Source: an uncultured Erythrobacter sp.
GTDB lineage: Bacteria > Pseudomonadota > Alphaproteobacteria > Sphingomonadales > Sphingomonadaceae
Length of the DNA stretch: 64,000 nt
Direction: 5' to 3'
Assembly: GCF_947499705.1 (NCBI RefSeq)
Contig: NZ_CANMPJ010000002.1
Coordinates: 186,001-250,000, forward strand
The notes beneath the pieces are model-generated. The model saw only the letters and a list, made by a program, of their open reading frames with translations. It was not told the DNA's origin and did not search any database. The position numbers and the translations under genes were made by a program. Positions 1-8,012 of this stretch are shown here, in pieces. Position 1 is the stretch's first letter. Each line of letters begins with the position of its first letter.

Positions 1-116
1 CCATCCGAAAGGTTGCGCACACGGATCCGGTGCGAATCCTCACCCTGTTCGACGCGAATGTTGGCGAGCAGAAACAAGCTGTCGCGCGATACGCTCCGTG
101 TCTCAACACCCGTCAT
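1..116 (-). CDS. PilZ domain protein (partial, N-terminus only)
   Basis: The first 38 codons of a gene that runs off the left edge. It begins MTGVETRSVSRDSLFLLANI and continues with an RxRVRNLSDG stretch. The SR(D/x)SLFLLANI opening followed by R-x-R-N-L-S-x-G matches the start of a PilZ fold, the c-di-GMP binding domain of many alphaproteobacterial signalling proteins. The start is supported by an AGGAGA Shine-Dalgarno about 8 bases upstream of the ATG at 116. Domain content beyond residue 38 is not visible, so whether the c-di-GMP arginines are intact cannot be fully judged. Confidence 0.6.
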   Translation of the reverse strand, partial: MTGVETRSVSRDSLFLLANIRVEQGEDSHRIRVRNLSD

Positions 117-299
117 CTTCGGATCATCTCCTAGGCAAATCCATGAATCGAGGACCCGCAACGGCGCGGATTCAGCTCTCGATACGTGTCAATCGAGTTA
201 GGATAGGAAGGCTAATGCATCGTTAATGCTTGTACGTTCGCGACACTGTTCGAACATGCCGTCCCATAGTGGCACGACAATCGCGAAACGATTTAACGA

Positions 300-758
300 T
301 CAATCGTCGCGCGAAACTTTTTCGCGGCGCTCATGCGCTTCCTGCGCCTCGACCGTCATGGTTGCGACAGGCCGCGCGATCAGCCTGCGTAATCCGATTG
401 GATCGCCGGTCACCTCGCAATAGCCATATTCGCCTTCGTCGATGCGGCGAAGGGCGGAGTCGATTTTCGAGATCAGTTTGCGTTGACGGTCACGAGTGCG
501 CAGTTCGATACCCCAATCGGTCTCACTTGACGCGCGATCGTTCAGGTCAGCCTCGCGGATTGGCCCATCCTGCAATGACTGCAAGGTTTGATCCGCCGCG
601 TCGTGGATTGAGCGCTTCCACTCAATCAACAGCACACGGAAATAGTGCTGCTGAATCTCATTCATGTACTCCTCGTCCTCAGACGGAGTGTAATCCGCAG
701 GAAGCACACGTTTTGCATTTTCGAGGATGTCGGATTCGTTAGACGCCGCCGTGGCCAT
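300..758 (-). CDS. dksA: DksA/TraR-family RNA polymerase-binding transcription factor, zinc-less
   Basis: A 152-residue DksA homologue, about the usual length. It binds in the RNA polymerase secondary channel and works with ppGpp in the stringent response. The coiled-coil tip motif is DLNDRA at residues 71-76, which keeps the D-x-x-D-x-A pattern required for activity. The C-terminal zinc finger is degenerate: only Cys114 (in GYCEVTGDPIGLRRL) remains of the four cysteines, while the surrounding fold sequence (ARPVATMTVEAQEAHERRE) is conserved. That single-cysteine form is common in alphaproteobacteria. It lies next to the PilZ gene, on the same strand but about 180 bases apart. Confidence 0.9.
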   Translation of the reverse strand: MATAASNESDILENAKRVLPADYTPSEDEEYMNEIQQHYFRVLLIEWKRSIHDAADQTLQSLQDGPIREADLNDRASSETDWGIELRTRDRQRKLISKIDSALRRIDEGEYGYCEVTGDPIGLRRLIARPVATMTVEAQEAHERREKVSRDD

Positions 759-1078
759 GTGGTCCTCTTCGCCCTTTCAACTCCCGCGAGACTGTCCCGT
801 CCTTGGCGCCCGGATGTTTCCGTTAGCCTACCTGCCCCCCAGCAAGTCGAAGCGTTCGGGCGGCCTATAGGCGCGAGGTCGTAGCGGCACAAGTCGCTTT
901 GCAACGCGCGAACAGAACGGGGGATGAATTGACCGATAACCCCGGATTTTCATGGAGAAGGCCGGCTCTTGGTTAAAGAAACCCGTGACGCTGTTAACCA
1001 TTTGTTGACCCTGATCTTGGAGGTCTGTGTTCAAGCGATCGGCAGGGGGGCTGTTTCGCCAAACACGGGGAATACAAA
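759..1078. other. Intergenic region, no gene seen
   Basis: A 320-base region between the divergent dksA and Sel1-repeat genes. No ORF in either strand looks like a real protein. It must hold both promoters. The only recognisable signal is the CtrA-like box at 994-1008. Confidence 0.6.
994..1008 (+). promoter_or_regulatory. Candidate CtrA binding box
   Basis: The sequence TTAA-N7-TTGA begins with the 8-mer TTAACCAT and matches the CtrA full site TTAA-N7-TTAA at 7 of 8 fixed positions. It is about 70 bases upstream of the Sel1-repeat gene start. CtrA is the cell-cycle master regulator of alphaproteobacteria. The assignment rests on sequence match only. Confidence 0.4.
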
Positions 1079-1408
1079 ATGGAACTCAAATCGATTGATG
1101 GGGGCAATTTCAAACCAGTCGACAGCAACGAACCGGATCTGGTCGTAGCACGCTGCCTTGCTGCCGCCGCACAAGGTGACACGTCGGCCTATTTCGATCT
1201 TGGCGTCGCCTACTCGACCGGTAGCAACGGGCTCGACTGCGACCTTGTTGAAGCGCACAAATGGTTCAACCTCGCCGCTTCGCGCGGTCACGATGAAGCC
1301 GCTTGGTGCCGCGCCGACATTTCGGACGAAATGACCGCACGCGAAATCGCCGAAGCACAGCGACGCGCACGCCAGTGGATTGCGGAAGAACGCCGCCACG
1401 CGGCCTGA
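1079..1408 (+). CDS. Sel1-repeat (TPR-like) protein
   Basis: A 109-residue protein with no signal peptide. Residues roughly 30-75 contain a Sel1-like helical repeat: an AAAQGDTSAYFDLGVAYSTG helix pair followed by DLVEAHKWFNLAASRGHDEA, the hallmark W-F/A-A-G spacing. Such repeats mediate protein-protein contacts; the partner is unknown. A GGGGAATACAAA stretch precedes the ATG. It stands alone, is transcribed away from dksA, and converges with the GNAT gene downstream. A CtrA-like box lies upstream. Confidence 0.75.
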   Translation: MELKSIDGGNFKPVDSNEPDLVVARCLAAAAQGDTSAYFDLGVAYSTGSNGLDCDLVEAHKWFNLAASRGHDEAAWCRADISDEMTAREIAEAQRRARQWIAEERRHAA

Positions 1409-1417
1409 TCGGCCAGT

Positions 1418-2572
1418 CTAATTCTCTTTCTTGAAGGGCGTCCGCTCACCTAAAAACAACTGATCCGTCGCGACGCCTTCACGCTCGCGCTCGAGAAAAT
1501 CGGCAACCGCCGCGCGAAAGCCCGGGTCCGCCAGCCAATGCGCGGAATAGGTCTGCACTGGCTCGTATCCCCGCGCGAGCTTGTGCCCACCTTGCGCCCC
1601 AGCTTCGACACGCGGCAATCCCAATTCGATCGCCAAGTCGATTGCCTGATAATAGCACAGCTCGAAATGCAGGAAGCGCACATCGCGTGTGCATCCCCAA
1701 TAGCGGCCATAGATTGCCTCTGCGCCGATGAAATTGAGCGCACCGGCAATTGGTGTGTCGTCATCGAAGGCCAGGATCAGCACCATCCTGTCGCCCATTC
1801 TTTCGCCCAACAGTGTAAACGCGTCGCGCGTCAGATACGGCGTGCCCCATTTTCGCGCACCAGTGTCCTGATAAAACACCCAGAATGCATCCCAGTGCTT
1901 AGGTTTAATGTCGCCGCCTGACAGGCGCTCGATCCTAAGCCCATCCTGCGCCGCCGCGCGTTCCTTGCGCAGGTTCTTGCGCTTGCGCGATGCGAGTTCG
2001 CCGAGGAAATCATCGAAGGTGGCATAGTCGCGGTTGAGCCAATGAAACTGAATGTCGCTGCGGATCAGCCAGTCCGCCTGTTCGTACAGGTGCAACTGTT
2101 CGCGCTCGACAAAGGTCGCGTGGGCAGAGGACAGGCCGTTCTGCTCACACACCAACTCGGCGCCCTTGAGCAAATGCAAGGCGAGCGAGGGATCGCTTAG
2201 CAGGAGGCGCGGGCCGCTTGCCGGTGTGAACGGTGCCGCGATCTGGAGCTTTGGATAATAGTTGCGCCCTGCCCGCTGCAACGCGTCGGCCCAGCTGTGA
2301 TCGAATACATATTCGCCCTGGCTATGGCCTTTGGCATAGCTCGGCATGGCAGCGAGCAACTTGTCGGCTGCATCGGTGATCACGATCGGCACAGGGTCCC
2401 AGCCGGTGCCCTCGCCCACGCTGCCAGAATCCTCGAGCGCGGTCAGAAATTCGTGGCTTACGAAGGGATTGCGATCGCCGCCTAGGGCGTTCCACTGGTC
2501 GCGGTCGAATTCGCCCACGCCGGGTGCGAGCTTGACTGTTAGCTCTGTGTTGGGCGCATCGTCCGGGTTCAT
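1418..2572 (-). CDS. GNAT-family N-acetyltransferase (DUF482, peptidoglycan-recognition type)
   Basis: A 384-residue protein of the DUF482/FemAB-like acyltransferase family. Recognisable parts are an N-terminal segment with NPFVSHEFLTALEDSGSV, a basic SRKRKNLRKERA stretch near residues 190-200, and a C-terminal half with the family pattern YGRYWGCTRDVRFLHFELCYYQAIDLAIELGL and EAGAQGGHKLARGYEP. The substrate is not known; members are often annotated as peptidogalycan biosynthesis/recognition proteins without direct proof. The start overlaps the stop of the GDPD gene by four bases (ATGA), so it is the last gene of a translationally coupled minus-strand cassette. Confidence 0.8.
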   Translation of the reverse strand: MNPDDAPNTELTVKLAPGVGEFDRDQWNALGGDRNPFVSHEFLTALEDSGSVGEGTGWDPVPIVITDAADKLLAAMPSYAKGHSQGEYVFDHSWADALQRAGRNYYPKLQIAAPFTPASGPRLLLSDPSLALHLLKGAELVCEQNGLSSAHATFVEREQLHLYEQADWLIRSDIQFHWLNRDYATFDDFLGELASRKRKNLRKERAAAQDGLRIERLSGGDIKPKHWDAFWVFYQDTGARKWGTPYLTRDAFTLLGERMGDRMVLILAFDDDTPIAGALNFIGAEAIYGRYWGCTRDVRFLHFELCYYQAIDLAIELGLPRVEAGAQGGHKLARGYEPVQTYSAHWLADPGFRAAVADFLEREREGVATDQLFLGERTPFKKEN

Positions 2573-3303
2573 TCGATCCCTTCGCCCTCGGCAATCATTG
2601 CATCGGTATGGGTCAGAGCCCGCTTACGCAAATCCTGCGTGCGCACCGTCCACGTTAGCAGCGGATTCCCAGTCTGACGCCACATTCCGGCAATCACATT
2701 GGGCAGGTCTCGGATATCGCATGCGAGAAAGTCGGGCTGAGCGCGCTCGATTGCGTTAGGCTGTCGCCACGCATGTTTGAAACCGTGGTCGAGCGTGTCG
2801 GTGCAGACCAGTCCGCGCGTGTGCTGCGGCGCGTGCTTCGCGAACCACTCGCCCATGCGAGGGTCGAAACTCATCACTGCTAGCGGCCCAGAATAGTCAG
2901 CGATCACCGACGAGATTGCTGCGCAAGCGGCGGCGATATCGAAATCTGGCAGCGACTTCACCTCGACAAGGACCGGGACGTTGCCGCCGACCAATTCGAG
3001 CAAATCGGCGAGCGTCCAGATCGTCTGATCGGTTTGGCCCAGCGTCAACTCGCACAGCTCATCGGCAGACTTCAGGGCGACCTTGCCGTGCTCCGCCGTC
3101 AGCCGCTCCAGCTCCCAATCATGAAAAACGAGCGGAACATTGTCGCGGCTGAGTTGGATGTCGCATTCGAGCCCGAACCCATCTGCGATCGCCGCTTCCA
3201 TCGCAGTGCGAGAATTCTCAGGAATGCTAAGACCATGGAGCCCTCGATGGGCGAAGGTGTGGCGTCTCAGCCAGTCGTGAACAGCACGTTCGGTCACGCG
3301 CAA
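2569..3303 (-). CDS. Glycerophosphodiester phosphodiesterase
   Basis: A 244-residue GDPD TIM barrel that hydrolyses glycerophosphodiesters to glycerol-3-phosphate and an alcohol. Catalytic landmarks are His19-Arg20-Gly21, Glu29-Asn30, the metal ligands Glu46 and Asp48 (LECDIQLSRD), and His61-Asp62. No signal peptide is apparent, so it is probably cytoplasmic and recycles lipid head groups. It begins immediately after the RidA stop codon and overlaps the GNAT start, placing it in the middle of the cassette. Confidence 0.92.
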   Translation of the reverse strand: MRVTERAVHDWLRRHTFAHRGLHGLSIPENSRTAMEAAIADGFGLECDIQLSRDNVPLVFHDWELERLTAEHGKVALKSADELCELTLGQTDQTIWTLADLLELVGGNVPVLVEVKSLPDFDIAAACAAISSVIADYSGPLAVMSFDPRMGEWFAKHAPQHTRGLVCTDTLDHGFKHAWRQPNAIERAQPDFLACDIRDLPNVIAGMWRQTGNPLLTWTVRTQDLRKRALTHTDAMIAEGEGIE

Positions 3304-3762
3304 TCAGGCATCCGAAATCGCGATCACGGCGTCGACTTCGACCGCCGCCCCAAGCGGCAGGACAGGCACGCCAACTGCAGCGCGCGAGTGGCGGCCTTTT
3401 TCGCCGAAGACATCGAACATCAGGTCCGACGCGCCATTTGCGACCATGGGCTGATCGGTGAAATCGACCGTCGAGCTGACGAAAGCACCGAGCTTTACGA
3501 CGCGCTCCACTCTTTCAAGCAGGCCGGCTGCTTTCAATTGTGCGAGTATCATAAGTCCGCAGGCACGCGCAGCCGCCATGCCGTCTTCGAGTGATACAGT
3601 CTCGCCTAGACGCCCTTTGAGCAGCTCGCCGTCCACGAAAGGCAGCTGTCCCGAAACATAGGCGACACCGCCATGGACGACGACCGGCTGATAACTGGCC
3701 ACTGGAGCTGCTGCTTCGGGCAACGTAATGCCGTGTTCGTTCAAACGTGCTTCGATGCTCAT
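3304..3762 (-). CDS. RidA/YjgF-family protein
   Basis: A 152-residue RidA-superfamily protein. Typical features are VAYVSGQLPF near residues 33-42, Arg127 in HSRAAVGV (the residue that grips the imine/enamine carboxylate in true RidA) and Glu142 in LGAAVEVDAV. Family members deaminate reactive enamines/imines formed by PLP enzymes. It is longer than E. coli RidA and closer to the YjgF_YER057c subgroup, so the exact substrate is open. The start overlaps the HAD stop by four bases. Confidence 0.88.
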   Translation of the reverse strand: MSIEARLNEHGITLPEAAAPVASYQPVVVHGGVAYVSGQLPFVDGELLKGRLGETVSLEDGMAAARACGLMILAQLKAAGLLERVERVVKLGAFVSSTVDFTDQPMVANGASDLMFDVFGEKGRHSRAAVGVPVLPLGAAVEVDAVIAISDA

Positions 3763-4388
3763 ACCCGCTCCTCCTCAAGACGATCCATCAACCATGGCAA
3801 CGCATCAGACCAGCGGTCGATCCGCGCATCCGCGTGCCCTGCTTTGTGAGCGCAGTCGATCGCACCCGCGATCATCGGTTCGCCGCACATGTGCAGGCGC
3901 ATGACACTCGGCACTGTCTCTGCGACCGAGGCGTGGTGCTGCGCAAGATCGTCAATGAAGATCGCGCGGCTTGGAGCGTGCTCCTCGATAATTCTCTGCA
4001 GCGCCGGACCTTTGGGTCCTTGGTTGGTGTAGACCTCCGCATGGATGCCATGCCCGGCGAGCTGCTCTGCGCGATGATCGCGGCGTTTGTCGACAAGGTT
4101 GGTCAGGATCACGACATCGGCATACTCGCTGAGCGCGTTGATCGATTCCACCGCACCCGCGATCGGCAATTGGCGGTCCATTTCAGTGTCGAAGAAGCCG
4201 CCAAGCATACGCCAGACATCATTCGCTTCGAGAAACTCACCGCTCTTCTGCCAAGTCAGCGCCTTGGCGAAGTTGCCGTCGTCAATGTTGAAATTGACGC
4301 CCTGACTCTCCTCGAGCCAATCCTTGAAATGCGCGACCATGTGCAGGATCACTTCGTCGCAATCGCTGATAACGAGAGGGCGGGTCAT
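3759..4388 (-). CDS. HAD-superfamily hydrolase
   Basis: A 209-residue haloacid-dehalogenase-type phosphatase. Motif I is the DCDEV at residues 9-13 (nucleophile Asp9, acid/base Asp11), motif II the Thr in VVILTNL, and motif IV the Asp-Asp pair in AIFIDDLAQHH. A cap domain sits between motifs I and II. Substrate unknown. It overlaps DUF3572 upstream and RidA downstream by four bases each. Confidence 0.85.
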   Translation of the reverse strand: MTRPLVISDCDEVILHMVAHFKDWLEESQGVNFNIDDGNFAKALTWQKSGEFLEANDVWRMLGGFFDTEMDRQLPIAGAVESINALSEYADVVILTNLVDKRRDHRAEQLAGHGIHAEVYTNQGPKGPALQRIIEEHAPSRAIFIDDLAQHHASVAETVPSVMRLHMCGEPMIAGAIDCAHKAGHADARIDRWSDALPWLMDRLEEERV

Positions 4389-4735
4389 TTATGAAGCTCC
4401 TGGCGGGCGGCTACCAGTTCTTCCGGCGTAACGGCTAAAGCCTCGGCCGCGCGGATCAGATCTGGTTCGTGGTTTGCGAGAAAATCGAGTGTCGATGCGA
4501 GCACAACCGGATCGCCCAGCCCTGCACGCAGAGTATCGGGATCGAGGCCGGTCAATTCAAGGTAGCGCTCGGCTCGCTCGCCGTCCTCCAGCACCCAGCC
4601 TAGCGCCGCCAAGGCAAGCGTCTGCGGGGTCAAAGCGGGTTCGTCCGATGGCGAAGTTATTGAATTGGCGATTGTAGCGTCCTCGTGGAAGGGATAGGCA
4701 GGCGCCACAGTCAGCAGCGGGGCATGCAGTGGCAA
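4385..4735 (-). CDS. DUF3572-family protein
   Basis: An up to 116-residue small helical protein. The core TPQTLALAALGWVLEDGERAERYLELTG, followed by a D-P-D-TLRAGL stretch, matches the alphaproteobacterial DUF3572 family of unknown function. The first ATG (4735) gives a 7-base head-to-head overlap with divK on the other strand; no other ATG lies before the conserved core, so an alternative non-ATG start further in is possible. First gene of the overlapping cassette that runs to the GNAT gene. Confidence 0.7.
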   Translation of the reverse strand: MPLHAPLLTVAPAYPFHEDATIANSITSPSDEPALTPQTLALAALGWVLEDGERAERYLELTGLDPDTLRAGLGDPVVLASTLDFLANHEPDLIRAAEALAVTPEELVAARQELHK

Positions 4736-5103
4736 AGCGAATAATGGTTGTCGAGGATAACGACCTCAACCGAAAATTGTTCTGCGATGTGCTCAAGGCT
4801 AACGGTTTCGAGGTCGATCCGGTTGCCGAAGGGGCATTGGTACTCGACACCGCGCGCGAAACCTCGCCCGACCTCATCATTATGGATATCCAGCTCGGCG
4901 GAATGTCTGGCGTCGACCTGATCGAAGCGGCCAAACAGGACATGCTGCTGCGCGAAATCCCGGTTTTGGCGGTTACCGCTTTTGCAGCCAAGGGCGATGA
5001 AGAACGCATCCGGTCGGCGGGCGCCTCTGGCTATCTGGCAAAGCCAGTGTCGATCACCCCGTTCATGACCGCAGTTAGGCAATTGATTGAAGTGGACGCC
5101 TGA
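4729..5103 (+). CDS. divK: DivK single-domain response regulator
   Basis: A 124-residue stand-alone receiver domain. The acidic pocket is Glu9-Asp10, the phospho-acceptor Asp is in DLIIMDIQL, the switch Thr in AVTAFAAKGDEERIR, and the conserved Lys in YLAKPVS. The AKGDEERIRSAGASGYLAKPVSI segment is the DivK signature rather than a generic CheY. DivK relays phosphate between PleC and DivJ and controls CtrA activity in the alphaproteobacterial cell cycle. The neighbour pleD, frequent in other genomes, is not here. Its start overlaps DUF3572 on the opposite strand. Confidence 0.88.
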   Translation: MAKRIMVVEDNDLNRKLFCDVLKANGFEVDPVAEGALVLDTARETSPDLIIMDIQLGGMSGVDLIEAAKQDMLLREIPVLAVTAFAAKGDEERIRSAGASGYLAKPVSITPFMTAVRQLIEVDA

Positions 5104-5220
5104 GCCCCGCTTGCATTTCCGCCCGTTCTCGCCATTTATCCGGAAAACCAAGCCGCTTTTCAGCCACAAACACGCGCCATAGCGGCGGCGAAACCACCCA
5201 ACAAAGAGAGCATTTCGTCC

Positions 5221-5463
5221 ATGGACAGCGCCGAAGTCGACAAACGCATCCGCGCCCTGATCGACCCTTTCAACAAGAAAGGCGTAGAGATTTCCGACGC
5301 CACGACATTTCAGAACGATCTGGAATTCGACAGCCTGACCGTGATGGATTTCGTCGCCGAGATCGAAGACGAATTCGACATCATAATCAGCATGAACCAG
5401 CAGGCCGAAATCGAAACCTATGGGCAACTTGTCGCCGCAGTGCACAAGCTGCAGGATAGCTGA
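5221..5463 (+). CDS. Acyl carrier protein for sphingolipid synthesis
   Basis: An 80-residue acidic ACP. The phosphopantetheine attachment serine is Ser38 in FDSLTVMDF. Its location 13 bases before the serine palmitoyltransferase gene indicates that it supplies the acyl thioester substrate to that enzyme, as the dedicated ACP does in Caulobacter and Sphingomonas sphingolipid clusters. An AAAGAGAG Shine-Dalgarno-like stretch lies before the ATG. It is not the primary fatty-acid-synthesis AcpP, which has a different sequence (DSLD-V-E-L). Confidence 0.88.
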   Translation: MDSAEVDKRIRALIDPFNKKGVEISDATTFQNDLEFDSLTVMDFVAEIEDEFDIIISMNQQAEIETYGQLVAAVHKLQDS

Positions 5464-5476
5464 TAAAGAGCGCTTC

Positions 5477-6727
5477 ATGACTGACACGATGACGAAAGCG
5501 GGCACCGATACGGACGCGCCGCACGGCGACCTCTTTTCCAAGTTTGATGGCCTGATCCAAACGCGCGAAACGCTGCTCGCGACCGGGGTCGAGGATCCAT
5601 ACAATCTGGTGATGGAGAAAGTGCTCTCGCCTACCAGCGCGATTTGCAACGGGCGTGAGACTATCCTGCTCGGTACGTACAATTACATGGGCATGACGTT
5701 CGATCCGGACGTGCTCGATGCAGGCAAACAAGCGCTCGCCGATTATGGCTCAGGTACGACCGGTAGCCGCGTTCTTAACGGCACATATCAAGGTCACAAA
5801 GAGTGCGAGGATGCGCTCAGAGAATTTTACGATATGGACCATGCGATGGTCTTTTCGACAGGGTATCAGGCCAATCTCGGGATCATCTCGACTATCGCGG
5901 GCAAAGGCGATTACATCGTGCTCGACATCGACAGCCACGCTTCGATCTACGATGGCTGCGCGATGGGCAAGGCCGAGATCGTGCCGTTCAAGCACAATGA
6001 CGTCGAAGCGATGGAAAAGCGCCTGCGCCGCATTCCTGAAGAAGCAGGCAAGCTGGTCGTTCTCGAAGGCGTCTACTCGATGATGGGGGACGTCGCTCCG
6101 CTCAAGGAAATGATCGCCGTCGCCAAGAAATATGGCGCGATGGTGTTGGTCGACGAAGCGCATTCGATGGGCTTCATCGGCGAGAATGGGCGCGGGGTCT
6201 GCGAAGAACAGGGTGTGATCGACGACGTCGATATCATCATTGGCACCTTCTCGAAGAGCGTCGGCACAGTCGGAGGTTTCGCGGTCTCTAACCATCCGAA
6301 ATTTGACATCATGCGGCTCGTCTGCCGCCCCTACGTTTTCACCGCCAGCCTGCCGCCCAGCGTCGTCGCCACCGCCGCTACGTCGATCCGCAAACTGATG
6401 CACGGCGCGAACAAGCGTGCGCATCTGTGGGAAAATTCCAAGCGGCTGCATGGCGGTTTGGTCGAGCTTGGCTTCGATATTGGCACCGACACGCCGCAAA
6501 GCGCGATTGTTGCCGTGATCATGCCCGATCTGGAACGCGGGGCGATGATGTGGGAAGCGCTGTTGCGCGAAGGCCTTTACGTCAATCTAGCGCGTCCACC
6601 TGCAACGCCCGCAAACATGACCCTGCTGCGTTGTTCGCTTTGCGCCGAGCACTCGGCAGAGGAAGTGGAAACAATCCTCGGCATGTTCGAGCGCGCCGGT
6701 AAGGCTGTTGGGATCCTGCCAGGCTGA
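5477..6727 (+). CDS. spt: Serine palmitoyltransferase
   Basis: A 416-residue soluble alpha-oxoamine synthase that condenses L-serine with an acyl thioester to 3-ketosphinganine, the first step of sphingolipid synthesis. The PLP-binding residues are Asp226 in VDEAHSMG and the Schiff-base lysine Lys260 in GTFSKSVG; GSGTTGSRVLNG near residue 91 is typical. I chose the ATG at 5477, preceded by AAAGAGCG, over an in-frame start inside the ACP gene. The tight ACP-Spt pair argues for Spt rather than KBL or AlaS-type relatives. Downstream ceramide genes are not in this window next to it. Confidence 0.93.
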   Translation: MTDTMTKAGTDTDAPHGDLFSKFDGLIQTRETLLATGVEDPYNLVMEKVLSPTSAICNGRETILLGTYNYMGMTFDPDVLDAGKQALADYGSGTTGSRVLNGTYQGHKECEDALREFYDMDHAMVFSTGYQANLGIISTIAGKGDYIVLDIDSHASIYDGCAMGKAEIVPFKHNDVEAMEKRLRRIPEEAGKLVVLEGVYSMMGDVAPLKEMIAVAKKYGAMVLVDEAHSMGFIGENGRGVCEEQGVIDDVDIIIGTFSKSVGTVGGFAVSNHPKFDIMRLVCRPYVFTASLPPSVVATAATSIRKLMHGANKRAHLWENSKRLHGGLVELGFDIGTDTPQSAIVAVIMPDLERGAMMWEALLREGLYVNLARPPATPANMTLLRCSLCAEHSAEEVETILGMFERAGKAVGILPG

Positions 6728-6733
6728 GTCTGC

Positions 6734-7612
6734 TCAACCTCGAGCAGCAGGTTTCATTTTGACTGGGATACGGAGGTAATGGACGCCGTTGTCCTCGGCC
6801 TCCGGAAACCGTCCCGCGCGGATGTTCACCTGGATCGACGGGAGCAGCAGCTTAGGCACTGACAGGCCGGCATCACGAGTGTCGCGCATGGCGACGAACT
6901 CATCTTCGCTGAGGCCTTCGTGGACATGGACGTTAGTCCTTCGTTGTTCGCCAACGGTCGTCTCCCATTGATACTCGTCGCGACCGGGCGCTTTGTAGTC
7001 GTGGCACAGATAGAGCTTCGTCTCGTCGGGCAGCGCCAGAATTCGTTGAATTGAGCGGTATAGTTGCCGGGCGTCACCACCGGGAAAATCAGCCCGCGCG
7101 GTTCCGTAGTCGGGCATAAATAGCGTATCGCCGACCCACACATGATTGCCGATCTTGTAAGCGACATCCGCCGGAGTGTGACCCGGCACGTGAATCACTT
7201 CGACCTCAAGATGTCCAAGCGCAAATCGGTCGCCATCGGAAAATAGCCGATCAAAGTCGGACCCGTCTGTCTTCAAAGTTTCGTCGGCGAAGATCGGGCG
7301 GAATATCTTCTGGACGTCCCGAATGTGCTCCCCGATCCCGATCCGTGCTTCGGTGCGAGCCTTGATCATCGGCGCGGCAGACAGGTGATCGGCATGCGCG
7401 TGAGTTTCCAGAACCCATTCGATCGACACCCCTTCTTTCTCGGCCTCTGTCATGATTGCTTCTGCCGACCGGGTGTCAGCTTCGCCGGACGCCATGTCGA
7501 AATCGAGCACCGGATCGATGACAGCACCGCGGCCGGTCTGCTTGTCCCAAACGAGGTAGCTTACGGTGTTGGTCGGTTCATCGAAGAATGCGCGGATAGC
7601 CGGGTCACTCAC
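6734..7612 (-). CDS. MBL-fold persulfide dioxygenase-like hydrolase (Blh/ETHE1 type)
   Basis: A 292-residue metallo-beta-lactamase-fold protein with HAHADH at residues 71-76, a second His in VPGHTPADVAY, Asp in VWVGDTLFMPDYGTARADFPGGDA, and His in YLCHDYKAPG. The DYGTARADFPGGDA and CHDY elements are those of persulfide dioxygenases, which oxidise glutathione persulfide to sulfite. The start is a GTG at 7612 with a perfect AAGGAGG Shine-Dalgarno six bases upstream; the ATG 20 codons earlier lies in the promoter. It is divergent from the ArsR gene, the usual Blh-BigR arrangement. Confidence 0.88.
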   Translation of the reverse strand: MSDPAIRAFFDEPTNTVSYLVWDKQTGRGAVIDPVLDFDMASGEADTRSAEAIMTEAEKEGVSIEWVLETHAHADHLSAAPMIKARTEARIGIGEHIRDVQKIFRPIFADETLKTDGSDFDRLFSDGDRFALGHLEVEVIHVPGHTPADVAYKIGNHVWVGDTLFMPDYGTARADFPGGDARQLYRSIQRILALPDETKLYLCHDYKAPGRDEYQWETTVGEQRRTNVHVHEGLSEDEFVAMRDTRDAGLSVPKLLLPSIQVNIRAGRFPEAEDNGVHYLRIPVKMKPAARG

Positions 7613-7638
7613 GGCGTCCTCCTTGGGTCTAAGTGTTC

Positions 7639-7678
7639 CCTTGACATATATTAGTGAATGCTTATTTAGCAAGTCCTA
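7639..7678. promoter_or_regulatory. Overlapping divergent promoters and probable SqrR/BigR operator
   Basis: An AT-rich stretch between the MBL and ArsR genes. On the plus strand TTGACA (7641-7646) is followed by an AT-rich -10 around 7662-7669. On the minus strand TTGCTA (complement of 7667-7672) is followed after 17 bases by ATATGT. The two promoters occupy the same 40 bases, so one bound repressor would shut both. ATTAG and CTAAT half-sites bracket the centre. The ArsR ATG lies only about 10 bases from its -10 and has no Shine-Dalgarno, suggesting a leaderless message. Confidence 0.55.
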
Positions 7679-7999
7679 ATGAAAGAGAATATCCACCCTC
7701 CTCTCGATCCCGCCGAATTCGCTGCGCGGGCAGACGAAGTTGCCGCCCTCCTTAAGGCGCTCGGCAACCAACGGCGGCTGATGATCATGTGCAAGCTTGC
7801 CGAACACGGCGAAGTCAGCGTCGGCGTGCTGGCGGTTGATGTTGGCCTGTCGCAATCGGCGCTGTCACAACATCTCGCAAAACTGCGCGCCGAGGGCCTC
7901 GTCGCCTCTCGGAAAGATGCGCAGACCGCATATTATCGGATCGCCGATCCGCGCTGCGAAAGCCTTCTGGCGACGCTCTATCAACTCTATTGTTCGTGA
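7679..7999 (+). CDS. ArsR-family persulfide-responsive repressor (SqrR/BigR-like)
   Basis: A 106-residue winged-helix repressor. The HTH is VGLSQSALSQHLAKLRAEGLV. Cysteines are Cys38 (LMIMCKLAEHG), Cys93 and Cys105 near the C-terminus; Cys38 and Cys105 are spaced like Cys41/Cys107 of Rhodobacter SqrR, the pair that forms a tetrasulfide when persulfides are present. The arsenic-type CxC in the HTH is absent. Context (persulfide dioxygenase, rhodanese, TSUP exporter) agrees with a sulfide/persulfide sensor that derepresses the module. Confidence 0.85.
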   Translation: MKENIHPPLDPAEFAARADEVAALLKALGNQRRLMIMCKLAEHGEVSVGVLAVDVGLSQSALSQHLAKLRAEGLVASRKDAQTAYYRIADPRCESLLATLYQLYCS

Positions 8000-8012
8000 A
8001 AGGACCGCAGTC

